Assembly (NCBI RefSeq): GCF_001940565.1
Contig: NZ_LTDM01000022.1
Span: forward strand, 62,001-126,000
DNA from: Tissierella creatinophila DSM 6911
Lineage (GTDB): Bacteria; Bacillota; Clostridia; Tissierellales; Tissierellaceae
Length of the DNA stretch: 64,000 nucleotides
Direction of reading: 5' to 3'
This document shows, piece after piece, positions 17,385 to 26,180 of this stretch (position 1 is the first letter of the stretch; each line of letters starts with the position of its first letter). The translations under genes and the position numbers were made by a program. The notes under the pieces were generated by a model. The model did not search any database. It had not been told where the DNA came from and saw only the letters and a list, made by a program, of their open reading frames with translations.

Positions 17385-18509
17385 ATGTATATTTTAATTT
17401 TATCTAGGGGTTATCCCACAAAAGAAAATAAAATACTTGGGATATTTGAAATGGATCAGGCAAGGGCGTTAAAAAGATTAGGCCATAAAGTAGTATTTTT
17501 ATCTACTGATATTAGATCTATCAGAAGAAAGAGGAAATGGGGATATGAGAGAAAAACTATAGATGGAATTGAAATATATGGAATGAATATACCTCTTGGA
17601 AAAGTACCTCCCTTTATAGCAAATAAGGCATCTTCTTTGGCTATAAATTATCTTTATAAAAAGGTTATTGAAGAAGAGGGGAAGCCAGATATACTACATG
17701 CGCATTTCACTCATCAGGGATATTTGGGAAGTTTGTTGAAGGAAAAATATGGTATACCATTAGTAGTTACAGAACATTCTTCTCATGTTAATAAAGATAA
17801 TATAAGAGCAGAACTCGTAGAAAAGGGAAATATAGCATATAAAAATGCAGATAGTCTTATAACTGTAAGCCCAACTTTAAAAAAACGAATCCAAGATAAA
17901 TTCGGAGTGGATTCCATTTATATACCCAATATAGTGGATACTAGTTTATTTAAGTATCAGCCTCGGGAAAAAAAGAAACAATTTAGATTTGTTTCTACAG
18001 GCCATCTTATTCCAATTAAGGGAACGGAAACTACTATAAATGCATTTTATAAGGCCTTTAATGACAATGAGAATGTAAGTTTAACTATCTTTGGAGAAGG
18101 TAATGAAAGAAAGAAGTTAGAAACCTTAATAAGAGATTTAGGTTTAGAAAATAGAATAAAACTAATGGGTCAAACCGCTAGGGAAGATATGGCTAAAGAG
18201 TACAATAGCAGTGATGCATTTGTACTTGCTTCAAGGAGTGAAACTTTTGGAGTCTCTTATATAGAGGCATTATCTTCAGGCCTTCCTGTTTTAGCTACAA
18301 AATGTGGTGGACCTGAAGTGTTTGTAAACAATGAAAATGGTATGCTCTCTGATGTGGATGATGTGGATGGTTTAGCTAAAAACATGAGATTTATATATGA
18401 AAATGTGGATAAATTTAACAATCAAGAGTTATCACAAAGGGCAAGAGAAGAATTTTCTTCAAACAGTATAGGAGAAAAAATAGTGGAAGTATATAGAAGC
18501 ATTTTATAA
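17385..18509 (+). CDS. glycosyltransferase family 4
   Basis: A 374-residue GT4 enzyme. The N-terminus (LILSRGYPTKENKILGIFEMDQARAL) and the donor-site segment SRSETFGVSYIEALSSGLPVLA, with the E-x7-E pattern, are classical for the family. It is the third glycosyltransferase of the locus and sits 14 bases after the previous gene with AGGAGAGGG upstream. With the phosphoglycosyltransferase this suggests a repeat unit of about four sugars, if each enzyme acts once. Confidence 0.87.
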   Translation: MYILILSRGYPTKENKILGIFEMDQARALKRLGHKVVFLSTDIRSIRRKRKWGYERKTIDGIEIYGMNIPLGKVPPFIANKASSLAINYLYKKVIEEEGKPDILHAHFTHQGYLGSLLKEKYGIPLVVTEHSSHVNKDNIRAELVEKGNIAYKNADSLITVSPTLKKRIQDKFGVDSIYIPNIVDTSLFKYQPREKKKQFRFVSTGHLIPIKGTETTINAFYKAFNDNENVSLTIFGEGNERKKLETLIRDLGLENRIKLMGQTAREDMAKEYNSSDAFVLASRSETFGVSYIEALSSGLPVLATKCGGPEVFVNNENGMLSDVDDVDGLAKNMRFIYENVDKFNNQELSQRAREEFSSNSIGEKIVEVYRSIL

Positions 18510-18521
18510 AGAGGAGTTTAT

Positions 18522-19823
18522 ATGGGAAAGATATTATATTTAATAGTTGCATCAGCTTTTTTAGGTGCAGGACTATTTTCGATAGATATTAGAATAATGC
18601 AACTTAGTTTATATAGGCTTAGTTTATTTGCTATGGTTTTTTATCTATTAATAAACAATCTCTTATTAGATAAAAAGGTCAATATAAGAATTAAGGATAG
18701 ACAAAGTTTTATTATAAGATTTTATTTGTTTTGGGTTATATATGCCATTTATTCTTTGGCATGGGTACTTGATTTAACATCTGGACTTAAAATTTTATTT
18801 TTCATAGGTACTGGATTTTTATGTATTTGGTTATTTTCTACTTTTGTTAGAAAAGAAAAGGATTTTAAAGGTATTTTTAATACAATATTTTTGATGATTA
18901 TTTTACATAATGCTTTGGCATGGTTTGAACTTCAAACTGGAAGATATTTTTTTGCAGATCTTAAAAAGATTGATAGATATAATAATTTTAGTTTTGATAA
19001 ATCCGCTAGAGTACCTATTACGGTTTTTTCAAATACTAATGATTTTGCTACACTTATGACATTTGGGGTATTTATTTCTTTTATAGTTTTATTAAATACT
19101 AAAAAGATATGGGTTAGGATTTTAAGTTCTTTTACAATTATCTCTTCAGTTATATTGGTTTTTAGAAGTGGTTCAAGAGCTAATATGCTTGGTATTATAC
19201 TAGGAGTAGTAGCAATATCTATGTTGATTATTCTTAAAAAAGTAAACAAATATGTTATTATAAGTTTAGGAATAGCAGGAATTGCTTTTGTCTTATTATA
19301 TCCTCCTTTAAATGAAAGAATAATGGCCATAATAAGAAATAGAGTTCTCTCTCGTTTTGGAAGCCAATCTCTTAGTGTGAAATCCGATGAAGTTAGAGGC
19401 AATTTAATAAAAAATGGATTTATATTTCTGTTTAATACCTTAGGATTTGGTACTGGTGTTGGTAATATAGAGTATTGGATGCAAGAGAAGCAAGTGTTTT
19501 ATGTTGGTAAAGTATTTAATATACACAATTGGTGGGTAGAAATACTTGTAGGATATGGAATATTTGTATTTATGGGTTATATATTTGTATATATATTAAA
19601 GACTCAAACATTGTTGATAGCCTATGTTAAATCTACTAGTGTATTTATAAGAAATACTTCCTTGGGCTTATTTGGATTTATGATAGCTTTTATAGTAAGT
19701 TCAGTATCTTCAAGCTCAAATATAAACACTGAATGGCTATGGCTTTTTTGGGCGGTACTCATTGCATTTATAGGTTATATTTTAAGGGATTTTAAAATGG
19801 CACAAAAAGTAGAAATAAACTAA
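18522..19823 (+). CDS. O-antigen polymerase/ligase-like membrane protein (Wzy/WaaL type)
   Basis: A 433-residue protein with about ten to twelve hydrophobic segments and a larger loop near residues 265-330. The ILVFRSGSRANMLG segment is typical of Wzy_C/O-antigen ligase proteins, in which arginines sit at the membrane edge. It probably polymerises the undecaprenyl-linked repeat unit outside the cytoplasmic membrane. No Wzx flippase is found in the locus, so export must use a protein encoded elsewhere. Confidence 0.8.
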   Translation: MGKILYLIVASAFLGAGLFSIDIRIMQLSLYRLSLFAMVFYLLINNLLLDKKVNIRIKDRQSFIIRFYLFWVIYAIYSLAWVLDLTSGLKILFFIGTGFLCIWLFSTFVRKEKDFKGIFNTIFLMIILHNALAWFELQTGRYFFADLKKIDRYNNFSFDKSARVPITVFSNTNDFATLMTFGVFISFIVLLNTKKIWVRILSSFTIISSVILVFRSGSRANMLGIILGVVAISMLIILKKVNKYVIISLGIAGIAFVLLYPPLNERIMAIIRNRVLSRFGSQSLSVKSDEVRGNLIKNGFIFLFNTLGFGTGVGNIEYWMQEKQVFYVGKVFNIHNWWVEILVGYGIFVFMGYIFVYILKTQTLLIAYVKSTSVFIRNTSLGLFGFMIAFIVSSVSSSSNINTEWLWLFWAVLIAFIGYILRDFKMAQKVEIN

Positions 19824-19836
19824 AGAGGAGATAAAC

Positions 19837-20976
19837 ATGAAAAAAGTAAAAGTTTTAAGTATATTTGGCACTAGGCCTGAAGCTATAAAGATGGCACCGT
19901 TAGTAAAAGAATTGGAATCCAATGAAAAAATAGAAAGTTTTGTATGTGTAACAGCCCAACATAGAGAAATGCTAGATCAGGTTTTAGAAATGTTTCATAT
20001 AAAACCAGATTTTGATTTAGATATTATGAAAGATAGACAAACTATAACTAGTATAACAACTAGAAGCTTAGAAGGATTAGAAAGAGTTATAGAAGAGCTA
20101 AATCCAGACTTGGTACTAGTTCATGGAGATACTTCTACTACATTTGCAGGAGCATTGGCAGCTTTTTATCATAAAGTTAAAGTAGGACATGTAGAAGCAG
20201 GACTTAGGACTTATGATAAATATTCTCCATACCCAGAAGAAATGAATAGAGTACTTACGGGAAATATTGCAGATTTACATTTTGCACCTACTACTACAAA
20301 TAAAGAGAACTTATTAAAAGAAAATATAAATAAAGATATATTTATAACTGGAAACACTGTAATAGATGCATTAAATTATACTGTAGATAAGGATTATATC
20401 TTTAAAGATGAGTATTTAAAGGGATTAAACTTTAATGAGGAAAGATATATACTTCTTACAGCTCATAGAAGAGAGAATCTAGGAGAGCCTTTAGAAGATA
20501 TTTGTAATGCAGTAAAATCTCTTATAGAAGATAATAAAGATATAAATGTGATATATCCTATGCACTTAAACCCAAGAGTAAGAGAAACTGTTAGGGGTAT
20601 ACTTGGTAATGTTAAAAGAGTTCATCTTATAGAACCTTTAGAAGTAACAGATATGCACAATTTAATGGATAGATGTTTTATGATAATGACAGATTCAGGT
20701 GGCATTCAAGAAGAAGCTCCAGCCCTTGGAAAACCAGTACTTGTTCTTCGTGCTGAAACAGAAAGACCGGAAGCTGTATCAGCAGGTACTGTAAAACTTG
20801 TTGGTGTTAAAGAAAAAGATATATTTAGAGAAGCAAATATTTTATTAAAAAAGCACGAAGAATATGAAAAAATGAAACATGCTATAAACCCATATGGTGA
20901 TGGTCTTGCCTCAAAGAGAATAGTAAATTTCATATTATATAAATTTGGTTTAGAAGAAAAGGGTAAAGAATTCTAA
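19837..20976 (+). CDS. wecB: UDP-N-acetylglucosamine 2-epimerase (non-hydrolysing)
   Basis: A 379-residue protein with FGTRPEAIKMAPL near the N-terminus, HGDTSTTFAGALAA, GHVEAGLRT and TDSGGIQEEAPALGKPVLVLR, all hallmark segments of the non-hydrolysing epimerase. It interconverts UDP-GlcNAc and UDP-ManNAc in the cytoplasm. WecC in the same locus would use the product. The family is also needed for wall teichoic acid linkage units, so the enzyme may serve more than one polymer. Last gene of the main glycan run. Confidence 0.93.
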   Translation: MKKVKVLSIFGTRPEAIKMAPLVKELESNEKIESFVCVTAQHREMLDQVLEMFHIKPDFDLDIMKDRQTITSITTRSLEGLERVIEELNPDLVLVHGDTSTTFAGALAAFYHKVKVGHVEAGLRTYDKYSPYPEEMNRVLTGNIADLHFAPTTTNKENLLKENINKDIFITGNTVIDALNYTVDKDYIFKDEYLKGLNFNEERYILLTAHRRENLGEPLEDICNAVKSLIEDNKDINVIYPMHLNPRVRETVRGILGNVKRVHLIEPLEVTDMHNLMDRCFMIMTDSGGIQEEAPALGKPVLVLRAETERPEAVSAGTVKLVGVKEKDIFREANILLKKHEEYEKMKHAINPYGDGLASKRIVNFILYKFGLEEKGKEF

Positions 20977-20983
20977 TATTCAA

Positions 20984-21030
20984 TTGAAAGCTATAGTTTT
21001 ATATTATATAATATAAACTATAGCTTTCAA
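20984..21030 (+). terminator. long hairpin after the glycan genes
   Basis: Arms of 16 bases at 20984-20999 (TTGAAAGCTATAGTTT) and 21015-21030, with an AT-rich loop that extends the pairing. No T run follows directly, so termination may be partial and the glucosaminidase gene may be read through. Confidence 0.55.
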
Positions 21031-21090
21031 CAATTGGAAGTGTTTTTGCATAGTTCGCCGTGACTTAAGTAATTTTAGAGGGGAGATATA

Positions 21091-23739
21091 ATGAAAAAAA
21101 CAAATCAAACACCGAAAAGAGTAGTTGCTCTATCACTTGCTACTATCATAAGCTTAAACATGTCACCTATAGTATTTGCTCAGCCTGATATAGTTATTCC
21201 AAAACAAGCACCATTAGCTGTAGAAATGGAAGAGGTAAAAAAAGAAGCAGAAACTGAGGTAGAAAAGGTTGAAGAAAAGATAGAAAAAGAAGTACAACCA
21301 CTTCAAGAAGAAGCTGTAGAAGTAGAAAAAGAGGAAGTTAAAAAAGAAGAAGTTAAAAAACAAGAAGTATATAATAACAAATACATAGAAACTAAAATCA
21401 GTAAGTCTAATTTACAAAGTTTTGAAATTGAAGGAAGTAAAGTTGCAAATAGCCCTCATATATTAAAGGCTAAGGCAAATAGTCAAAACGGAGTATTATA
21501 TAAATTTTATGTAAAAGATTTATCTACAAATAAATGGACGGTTATACAAGATTATAGTGAAAAGACTACTGCTACTTGGACTCCTGGAAAAGATGGAGAG
21601 TACTGGTACGGAGTACATATAAAGGATAAAAAGAGTACAGAAGCTAAAGATGCACATCTTTATGTACCAATAACTATAGAAAAGCTGGAAAAAGCAAAGT
21701 TAGAAAGTTTAGAATTACAAGGTAGTGGACAAGTTGATAGTACTCATACTATAAAAGCTGCTGGTACAAGCCAAAATGGAGTATTATATAAATATTATGT
21801 AAAAGATTTATCTACAAATAAATGGACGGTTATACAAGATTATAGTGAAAAGACTACTGCTACTTGGACACCTAGTAAAAAGGGAAACTATTGGTATGGA
21901 GTTCATATAAAAGATAAGTATAGTAAAGATCCTGTAAGAGATACACATCTTTATAAAAATATTACTATAAAACCTTTAGAACCCGCTGTAGTTGATGCTT
22001 TTGAAATAGAGGGAAAGTTAGAAGCTAGAAGTCCTCAAGTTTTAAAAGCTAATGCAAGTAGCCCAAATAAAGCACTTTATAAATTTTATATAAAAGATTT
22101 ATCTACAAATAAATGGACAGTTATACAAGATTATAGTGAGAAAAATACTGCAACTTGGATACCTGAAAAACCAGGAAATTACTGGTATGGAGTTCATGTA
22201 AAAGATATAGAAAGTAAAGAGATTATAAAAGATAATCATGTATATAAAAATGTAAAAATTAATCCACTTAGCCCTGCAAAACTTGAAGAACTTACAATTT
22301 CAGGTGGTGGATATGAGAAGACAAATCATATACTAAAAGCAAAGGCAAGCAGTACAAATGGCGCGCTTTATAAATTTTATGTAAAAGATTTATCTACAAA
22401 CAAATGGATTGTTATACAAGACTATAGTACAAAAGATACTGCGACTTGGAAACCTAATAAAATAGGTAAATACTGGTATGGAGTTCATGTAAAAGATAAA
22501 ATGAGTACCAATGATAAAGATACTCATAAATATACTCCTTTTACTATAAATCCACCAGTTTATTATAATATAAGTAACTATAGCGATACTTTAAGTCAAG
22601 CTTTAGATAAACAAATGAACGTAAGTGGTACTAAACCACAAACTTCGTATAATGGAGGATGGGTGAATGCTACTAGAAGTCAAGTAGAACAATATCTAGA
22701 TCCTAGTAGATTTTTACAGTTTAAACCTGAAGGTGATATAAAACCAAATAATACAGAAGGTACTATTACAATTAGTTCTTTAAATGTAAGAAGCGGTCCT
22801 GCTACAACTTATGAAATAGTAGGAAAAACTACTCAAGGTAGAGTTCATAAGATACTTGGTGAATCAGGTGGCTGGTATTTAATAGATTTAGATGGAGTTA
22901 ATGGTTGGGTATCAGGCTCTTATGTGAGCTTTACAAATTCAGGCAAGAGTGAAGATAAATATCTGATATCTCTTGAAATTACTGCAAGCGGACTAAATGT
23001 TAGACAAAACCCTGATACTGTAAGTCCAGTACTAGCAACAGTTTCAAATGGAAGTATATATGTAGTATTGGAAGATAAAGATGGATGGTACAAGATAAAT
23101 GCTGGTGGAAAGATAGGTTGGGTATCAGGAGAATTTACAAAACTTATAAATGATGTTCCAAGGGAAATGTATCAGTTTATGGTGCTTTCTGGACAGTGTG
23201 GTGTAACAACTAGCCAAATGAACCATGAACTAAGAGGCAAGGGGATATTTGAAGGTAAGGGGTCTGCTTTTATAGAAGGATCTAAAAAATATAATGTAAA
23301 TGAACTCTATCTTATGGCTCATGCATTTTTGGAAACTGGAAATGGAACTTCTAGCCTTGCTAAGGGTATACTTGTAAGTACTGTAGATGGAAAACCAGTA
23401 GAACCAAAAGTAGTATACAATATGTATGGAATAGGGGCGGTTGATTCAAACCCTATAAAAGGTGGAACAGAAAGAGCATATAAAGAAGGTTGGTTTACTC
23501 CAGAACTCGCTATAACAGAGGGTGCTCATTGGATATCAAAGAACTATATAAATAATCAAACATATAAGCAAGATACTTTATATAAGATGAAATGGAATCC
23601 AGTAAAGCCAGGAACTCATCAATATGCTACAGACATAGCATGGCCTTTAAAGCAAACTAGACAAATAAATATTATGATGGAGTTTTGCAGAAAGATAGAA
23701 GGAGTAATATTAAAATTTGATATACCAAAATATAGATAG
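21091..23739 (+). CDS. secreted endo-beta-N-acetylglucosaminidase with four internal repeats and two SH3b domains
   Basis: An 882-residue protein with a signal peptide (about 1-30) and a Glu/Lys/Val-rich linker (about 42-98). Four ~96-residue repeats follow (about 105-490), each with the LYK-x-YVKDLSTNKW core and ending in YWYGVH-x-KD; they resemble triple-tyrosine-type beta modules. Two bacterial SH3 domains (about 555-690) precede a GH73/LytD-like catalytic domain (about 695-882), with probable catalytic Glu748 in HAFLETGNG. It would cut glycan strands of peptidoglycan. RBS GAGGGGAG. It ends at a terminator shared with the convergent LCP gene. Confidence 0.88.
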   Translation: MKKTNQTPKRVVALSLATIISLNMSPIVFAQPDIVIPKQAPLAVEMEEVKKEAETEVEKVEEKIEKEVQPLQEEAVEVEKEEVKKEEVKKQEVYNNKYIETKISKSNLQSFEIEGSKVANSPHILKAKANSQNGVLYKFYVKDLSTNKWTVIQDYSEKTTATWTPGKDGEYWYGVHIKDKKSTEAKDAHLYVPITIEKLEKAKLESLELQGSGQVDSTHTIKAAGTSQNGVLYKYYVKDLSTNKWTVIQDYSEKTTATWTPSKKGNYWYGVHIKDKYSKDPVRDTHLYKNITIKPLEPAVVDAFEIEGKLEARSPQVLKANASSPNKALYKFYIKDLSTNKWTVIQDYSEKNTATWIPEKPGNYWYGVHVKDIESKEIIKDNHVYKNVKINPLSPAKLEELTISGGGYEKTNHILKAKASSTNGALYKFYVKDLSTNKWIVIQDYSTKDTATWKPNKIGKYWYGVHVKDKMSTNDKDTHKYTPFTINPPVYYNISNYSDTLSQALDKQMNVSGTKPQTSYNGGWVNATRSQVEQYLDPSRFLQFKPEGDIKPNNTEGTITISSLNVRSGPATTYEIVGKTTQGRVHKILGESGGWYLIDLDGVNGWVSGSYVSFTNSGKSEDKYLISLEITASGLNVRQNPDTVSPVLATVSNGSIYVVLEDKDGWYKINAGGKIGWVSGEFTKLINDVPREMYQFMVLSGQCGVTTSQMNHELRGKGIFEGKGSAFIEGSKKYNVNELYLMAHAFLETGNGTSSLAKGILVSTVDGKPVEPKVVYNMYGIGAVDSNPIKGGTERAYKEGWFTPELAITEGAHWISKNYINNQTYKQDTLYKMKWNPVKPGTHQYATDIAWPLKQTRQINIMMEFCRKIEGVILKFDIPKYR
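21400..22560 (+). repeat. four tandem ~290-bp coding repeats
   Basis: The LYK-x-YVKDLSTNKW cores begin near 21493, 21781, 22072 and 22363, a period of 288-291 bases. The first two copies are nearly identical over about 90 bases; copies three and four have drifted more. The pattern suggests recent duplication and possible copy-number change by recombination. Confidence 0.85.
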
Positions 23740-23750
23740 ATTATAGACAT

Positions 23751-23790
23751 AAAAAAACTAGGTAAACTTTGAAGTTTACCTAGTTTTTTT
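23751..23790. terminator. bidirectional terminator between convergent genes
   Basis: Perfect 19-base arms at 23751-23769 and 23772-23790 (A7 to T7 flanks), suited to stop both the glucosaminidase and the LCP transcripts. The right arm touches the LCP stop codon. Confidence 0.9.
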
Positions 23791-24784
23791 ATTCAACCTT
23801 AATATCATCATATATAAAAGATTTCAAAGCCTCTACATTATCTTCAAGAGTATTTGGTACTATATAAGCTACTCCATTAATTTTTTGTTCTAAGAGATAA
23901 TTATTTAAAGGCAGTCTATACTTTTCAACTGTTTCTATGCCAGAAGTAAATACAAAAGTTCCAAGTGAAAGAATTTCTTTTTTGGAAAGACTAGTTTTTA
24001 CAAAAGGAAGTGTAGTATTAAGTAATGAAGGATATTTACTTATTCCTGCATTTAATCCTTTGTGGATAACCTGTTCTAAGACAAATCTTTGTCTTTCAGT
24101 TCTTTCGAAGTCTCCATCGCCTGTTTTTCTTATCCTAGAATAGGCTACAGCTTGCCTACCGGTAAGATTTTGAAGTCCACTATCTGATAATTGTTTTCCT
24201 CTTTTGCCATCCATTATATTCATACCTCTAACACCCATGTTTACATATTTTACTTCATTGGGCTTTATATCTACTTCAAGTCCACCAAGGGTATCTATAA
24301 TGCTTTCGAGTCCAAAAAAATCTACTGTTGCAAAATCACGTATATTCATATTAAAGTTTTGATTGATTGTTTTTATTGCAAGTTCAGGGCCTCCAAAACC
24401 ATGAGCATGGTTTATCTTATCCTTCTGATGACCTGGTATATCTACATAAGTATCTCTCATAATAGATGTAAGCTTTATCTTTTTATGTACTTTATCAAGA
24501 CTAGCTATTATTATACTATCAGATCTACCGCCGTTTTCTGCATCAGGTTCATCTAATCCAAAAAGTGCTATATTTATTACATCTCTATTTTCTACTGCAT
24601 CATTATTTATACCAAGGTCTGTGTCATTTTTAGGAATTTTAACACTATCTACTTTATTTAGTATACTAAGACCATACATTACTCCAAATCCTAAAAGGGT
24701 AAAAATAAATATTGATGTTAGAAATACCCTGAAAAATGATCTTCTTTTTTTACGCCTATTTTTCTTATGTTCTCTACGAGACAT
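23789..24784 (-). CDS. LytR-CpsA-Psr (LCP) family protein
   Basis: A 331-residue protein with a very basic N-terminus, one membrane helix (about 18-42) and an extracellular LCP domain. Family signatures visible are ALFGLDEPDAENGGRSDSI, IMRDTYVDIPGH, KINHAHGFGG and AYSRIRKTGDGDFERTERQR. LCP proteins move lipid-linked polymers onto peptidoglycan. Its position next to the glycan locus suggests it attaches that polymer, although it is on the opposite strand. A clear AAGGAGGAAAG lies before the start. The conserved Arg residues of the LCP active site appear intact. Confidence 0.92.
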   Translation of the reverse strand: MSRREHKKNRRKKRRSFFRVFLTSIFIFTLLGFGVMYGLSILNKVDSVKIPKNDTDLGINNDAVENRDVINIALFGLDEPDAENGGRSDSIIIASLDKVHKKIKLTSIMRDTYVDIPGHQKDKINHAHGFGGPELAIKTINQNFNMNIRDFATVDFFGLESIIDTLGGLEVDIKPNEVKYVNMGVRGMNIMDGKRGKQLSDSGLQNLTGRQAVAYSRIRKTGDGDFERTERQRFVLEQVIHKGLNAGISKYPSLLNTTLPFVKTSLSKKEILSLGTFVFTSGIETVEKYRLPLNNYLLEQKINGVAYIVPNTLEDNVEALKSFIYDDIKVE

Positions 24785-24962
24785 AACTTTCCTCCTTCAA
24801 TGGCTCTATTTATATAAATATATCACTTATTATACCACAATTAGACAAAATAAAGTAAAAAATATATAAAAACGACTTCAAATCTTATTTTAAATTTTTG
24901 AATAAGGTTTTCAATCCGGGGTATATATGATTAGTAGTTAAACTTAAAAAGGAGGGAAAAAA

Positions 24963-25823
24963 ATGAAAAATTTACTTAAAAAAAGAAGACTAGACTCTCA
25001 TAAGGGAGATTATGGAAGAGTTGGAGTTATTGGAGGAAGTACTGGAATGACAGGAGCGCCTTACCTATCAACACTTGCTTCACTTAGGACAGGCGCGGGT
25101 TATGCCTATACACTTGTACCCAGTGCCCTTGAAAATATAATGAGCATAAAAGTTACTGAAGGGATAGTAAGACCTATTGAAGACAATGGGGTTGGTCACT
25201 TTACCATGGAGTCTCTACAAGATATACTTATGTACATAAAAAACATGGATTCTATAGCTCTAGGGGTTGGTATGGGAGTTGATGGAGATAGAACTTATAT
25301 CATAAGGGAAGTTATAAAAGCCGCAAAGGTACCGATAGTACTAGATGCAGATGCTATAAACTGTCTTTCAAATACTACACATATTTTGGACAATCATGAA
25401 AGTTCCTTAATAATAACACCACATCCTGGGGAGCTATCTAAATTTTTAGATATTAGCATAGAGGAAATACAGAAAAAAAGGGTTTATTACAGTGAATATA
25501 TAGCTAAAAAATATAATATAATCGTTGTATTAAAAGGACATAGAACAGTTGTAGCATCTCCAAAATCTGGGATATACATAAATGAAACAGGTAATCCTGG
25601 TATGGCAACAGCAGGATCAGGAGATGTACTTACTGGTATGATAGCTTCTCTTTTAGCCCAAGGGTTAAACCCTTTTGATGCAACTAAACTAGGGGTACAC
25701 CTTCATGGAATAGCAGGGGATCTTGCAAGGGAAAAGATAGGAGAATATGGAATGATAGCAAGTGATATTATAGCAAATATACCTTTTGCTATAAATTCAT
25801 ATAGCTTTAAAGACGAAAAATAG
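24963..25823 (+). CDS. nnrD: ADP-dependent NAD(P)H-hydrate dehydratase
   Basis: A 286-residue ribokinase-like protein with GVIGGSTGMTGAPYLS at the N-terminus, LKGHRTVVASP, and the GNPGMATAGSGDVLTGMIASL signature near the C-terminus. These match the carbohydrate-kinase-like domain of YjeF/YxkO, which repairs damaged NADHX and NADPHX. The epimerase domain (NnrE) is not fused here, as in Bacillus YxkO. Monocistronic, with an AAGGAGGG site. The gap upstream (24785-24962) holds an imperfect inverted repeat at 24880-24910 and nothing else clear. Confidence 0.9.
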   Translation: MKNLLKKRRLDSHKGDYGRVGVIGGSTGMTGAPYLSTLASLRTGAGYAYTLVPSALENIMSIKVTEGIVRPIEDNGVGHFTMESLQDILMYIKNMDSIALGVGMGVDGDRTYIIREVIKAAKVPIVLDADAINCLSNTTHILDNHESSLIITPHPGELSKFLDISIEEIQKKRVYYSEYIAKKYNIIVVLKGHRTVVASPKSGIYINETGNPGMATAGSGDVLTGMIASLLAQGLNPFDATKLGVHLHGIAGDLAREKIGEYGMIASDIIANIPFAINSYSFKDEK

Positions 25824-25826
25824 CTC

Positions 25827-25855
25827 TTGACAAGCCTTTTTTAAGATGATAACAT
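25827..25855 (+). promoter_or_regulatory. promoter of the lysine riboswitch transcript
   Basis: TTGACA (25827-25832), 17 bases, TAACAT (25850-25855). It begins right after the nnrD stop codon. Confidence 0.55.
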
Positions 25856-25894
25856 TATATATGAATGTGATAACAACTTAATAAAAATCCTCAC

Positions 25895-26087
25895 CCAAGC
25901 TGGTTGAGGTAGAGGCGCAAAGTGTTAAAAGTAGTTATTATGGAAGCTGGAAACTTGTGATATAATAATGAAAGGAACCTTTGCCGAAGCTTTAAATACC
26001 TAAAATTTAAGGCTGGGACTATATTTAATAGATATAGGACTGTCATCAATTTATTTACTCGGTAGATTGATGTTGAGCTATCTCATT
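25895..26087 (+). ncRNA. lysine riboswitch (L-box) aptamer
   Basis: The leader contains the conserved L-box elements in order: GAGGTAGAGGCGC (about 25906-25918), AGTAGTTATTATGGAAG, CCTTTGCCGAAG, GGCTGGGA and GGACTGTCATCA. A P1 helix can form between TGAGGTAG (25905-25912) and CTATCTCA (about 26078-26085). It precedes an amino-acid ABC operon, which fits lysine control. The gap 25824-26180 is accounted for by promoter, aptamer and terminator. Confidence 0.88.
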
Positions 26088-26122
26088 TTGAGTCAGACAG
26101 GAGAGGTGTAATAAAGTCCATC

Positions 26123-26152
26123 AAACACCTAATAGCTATTAGGTGTTTTTTT
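26123..26152 (+). terminator. riboswitch-controlled terminator
   Basis: 13-base arms at 26123-26135 and 26136-26148 followed by a T run. AGGTGT at 26104-26109 can pair with ACACCT in the left arm, and AGCTAT of the P1 3' strand can pair with ATAGCT at its tip, giving a plausible antiterminator when lysine is absent. Confidence 0.85.
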
Positions 26153-26180
26153 TATACAAAAAATAAAGGGAGAGATTATT

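Noticed and set aside
18932..19402. 156-codon minus-strand frame opposite the polymerase gene
   Set aside because: Shadow of a hydrophobic gene; no ribosome binding site and no recognisable family.
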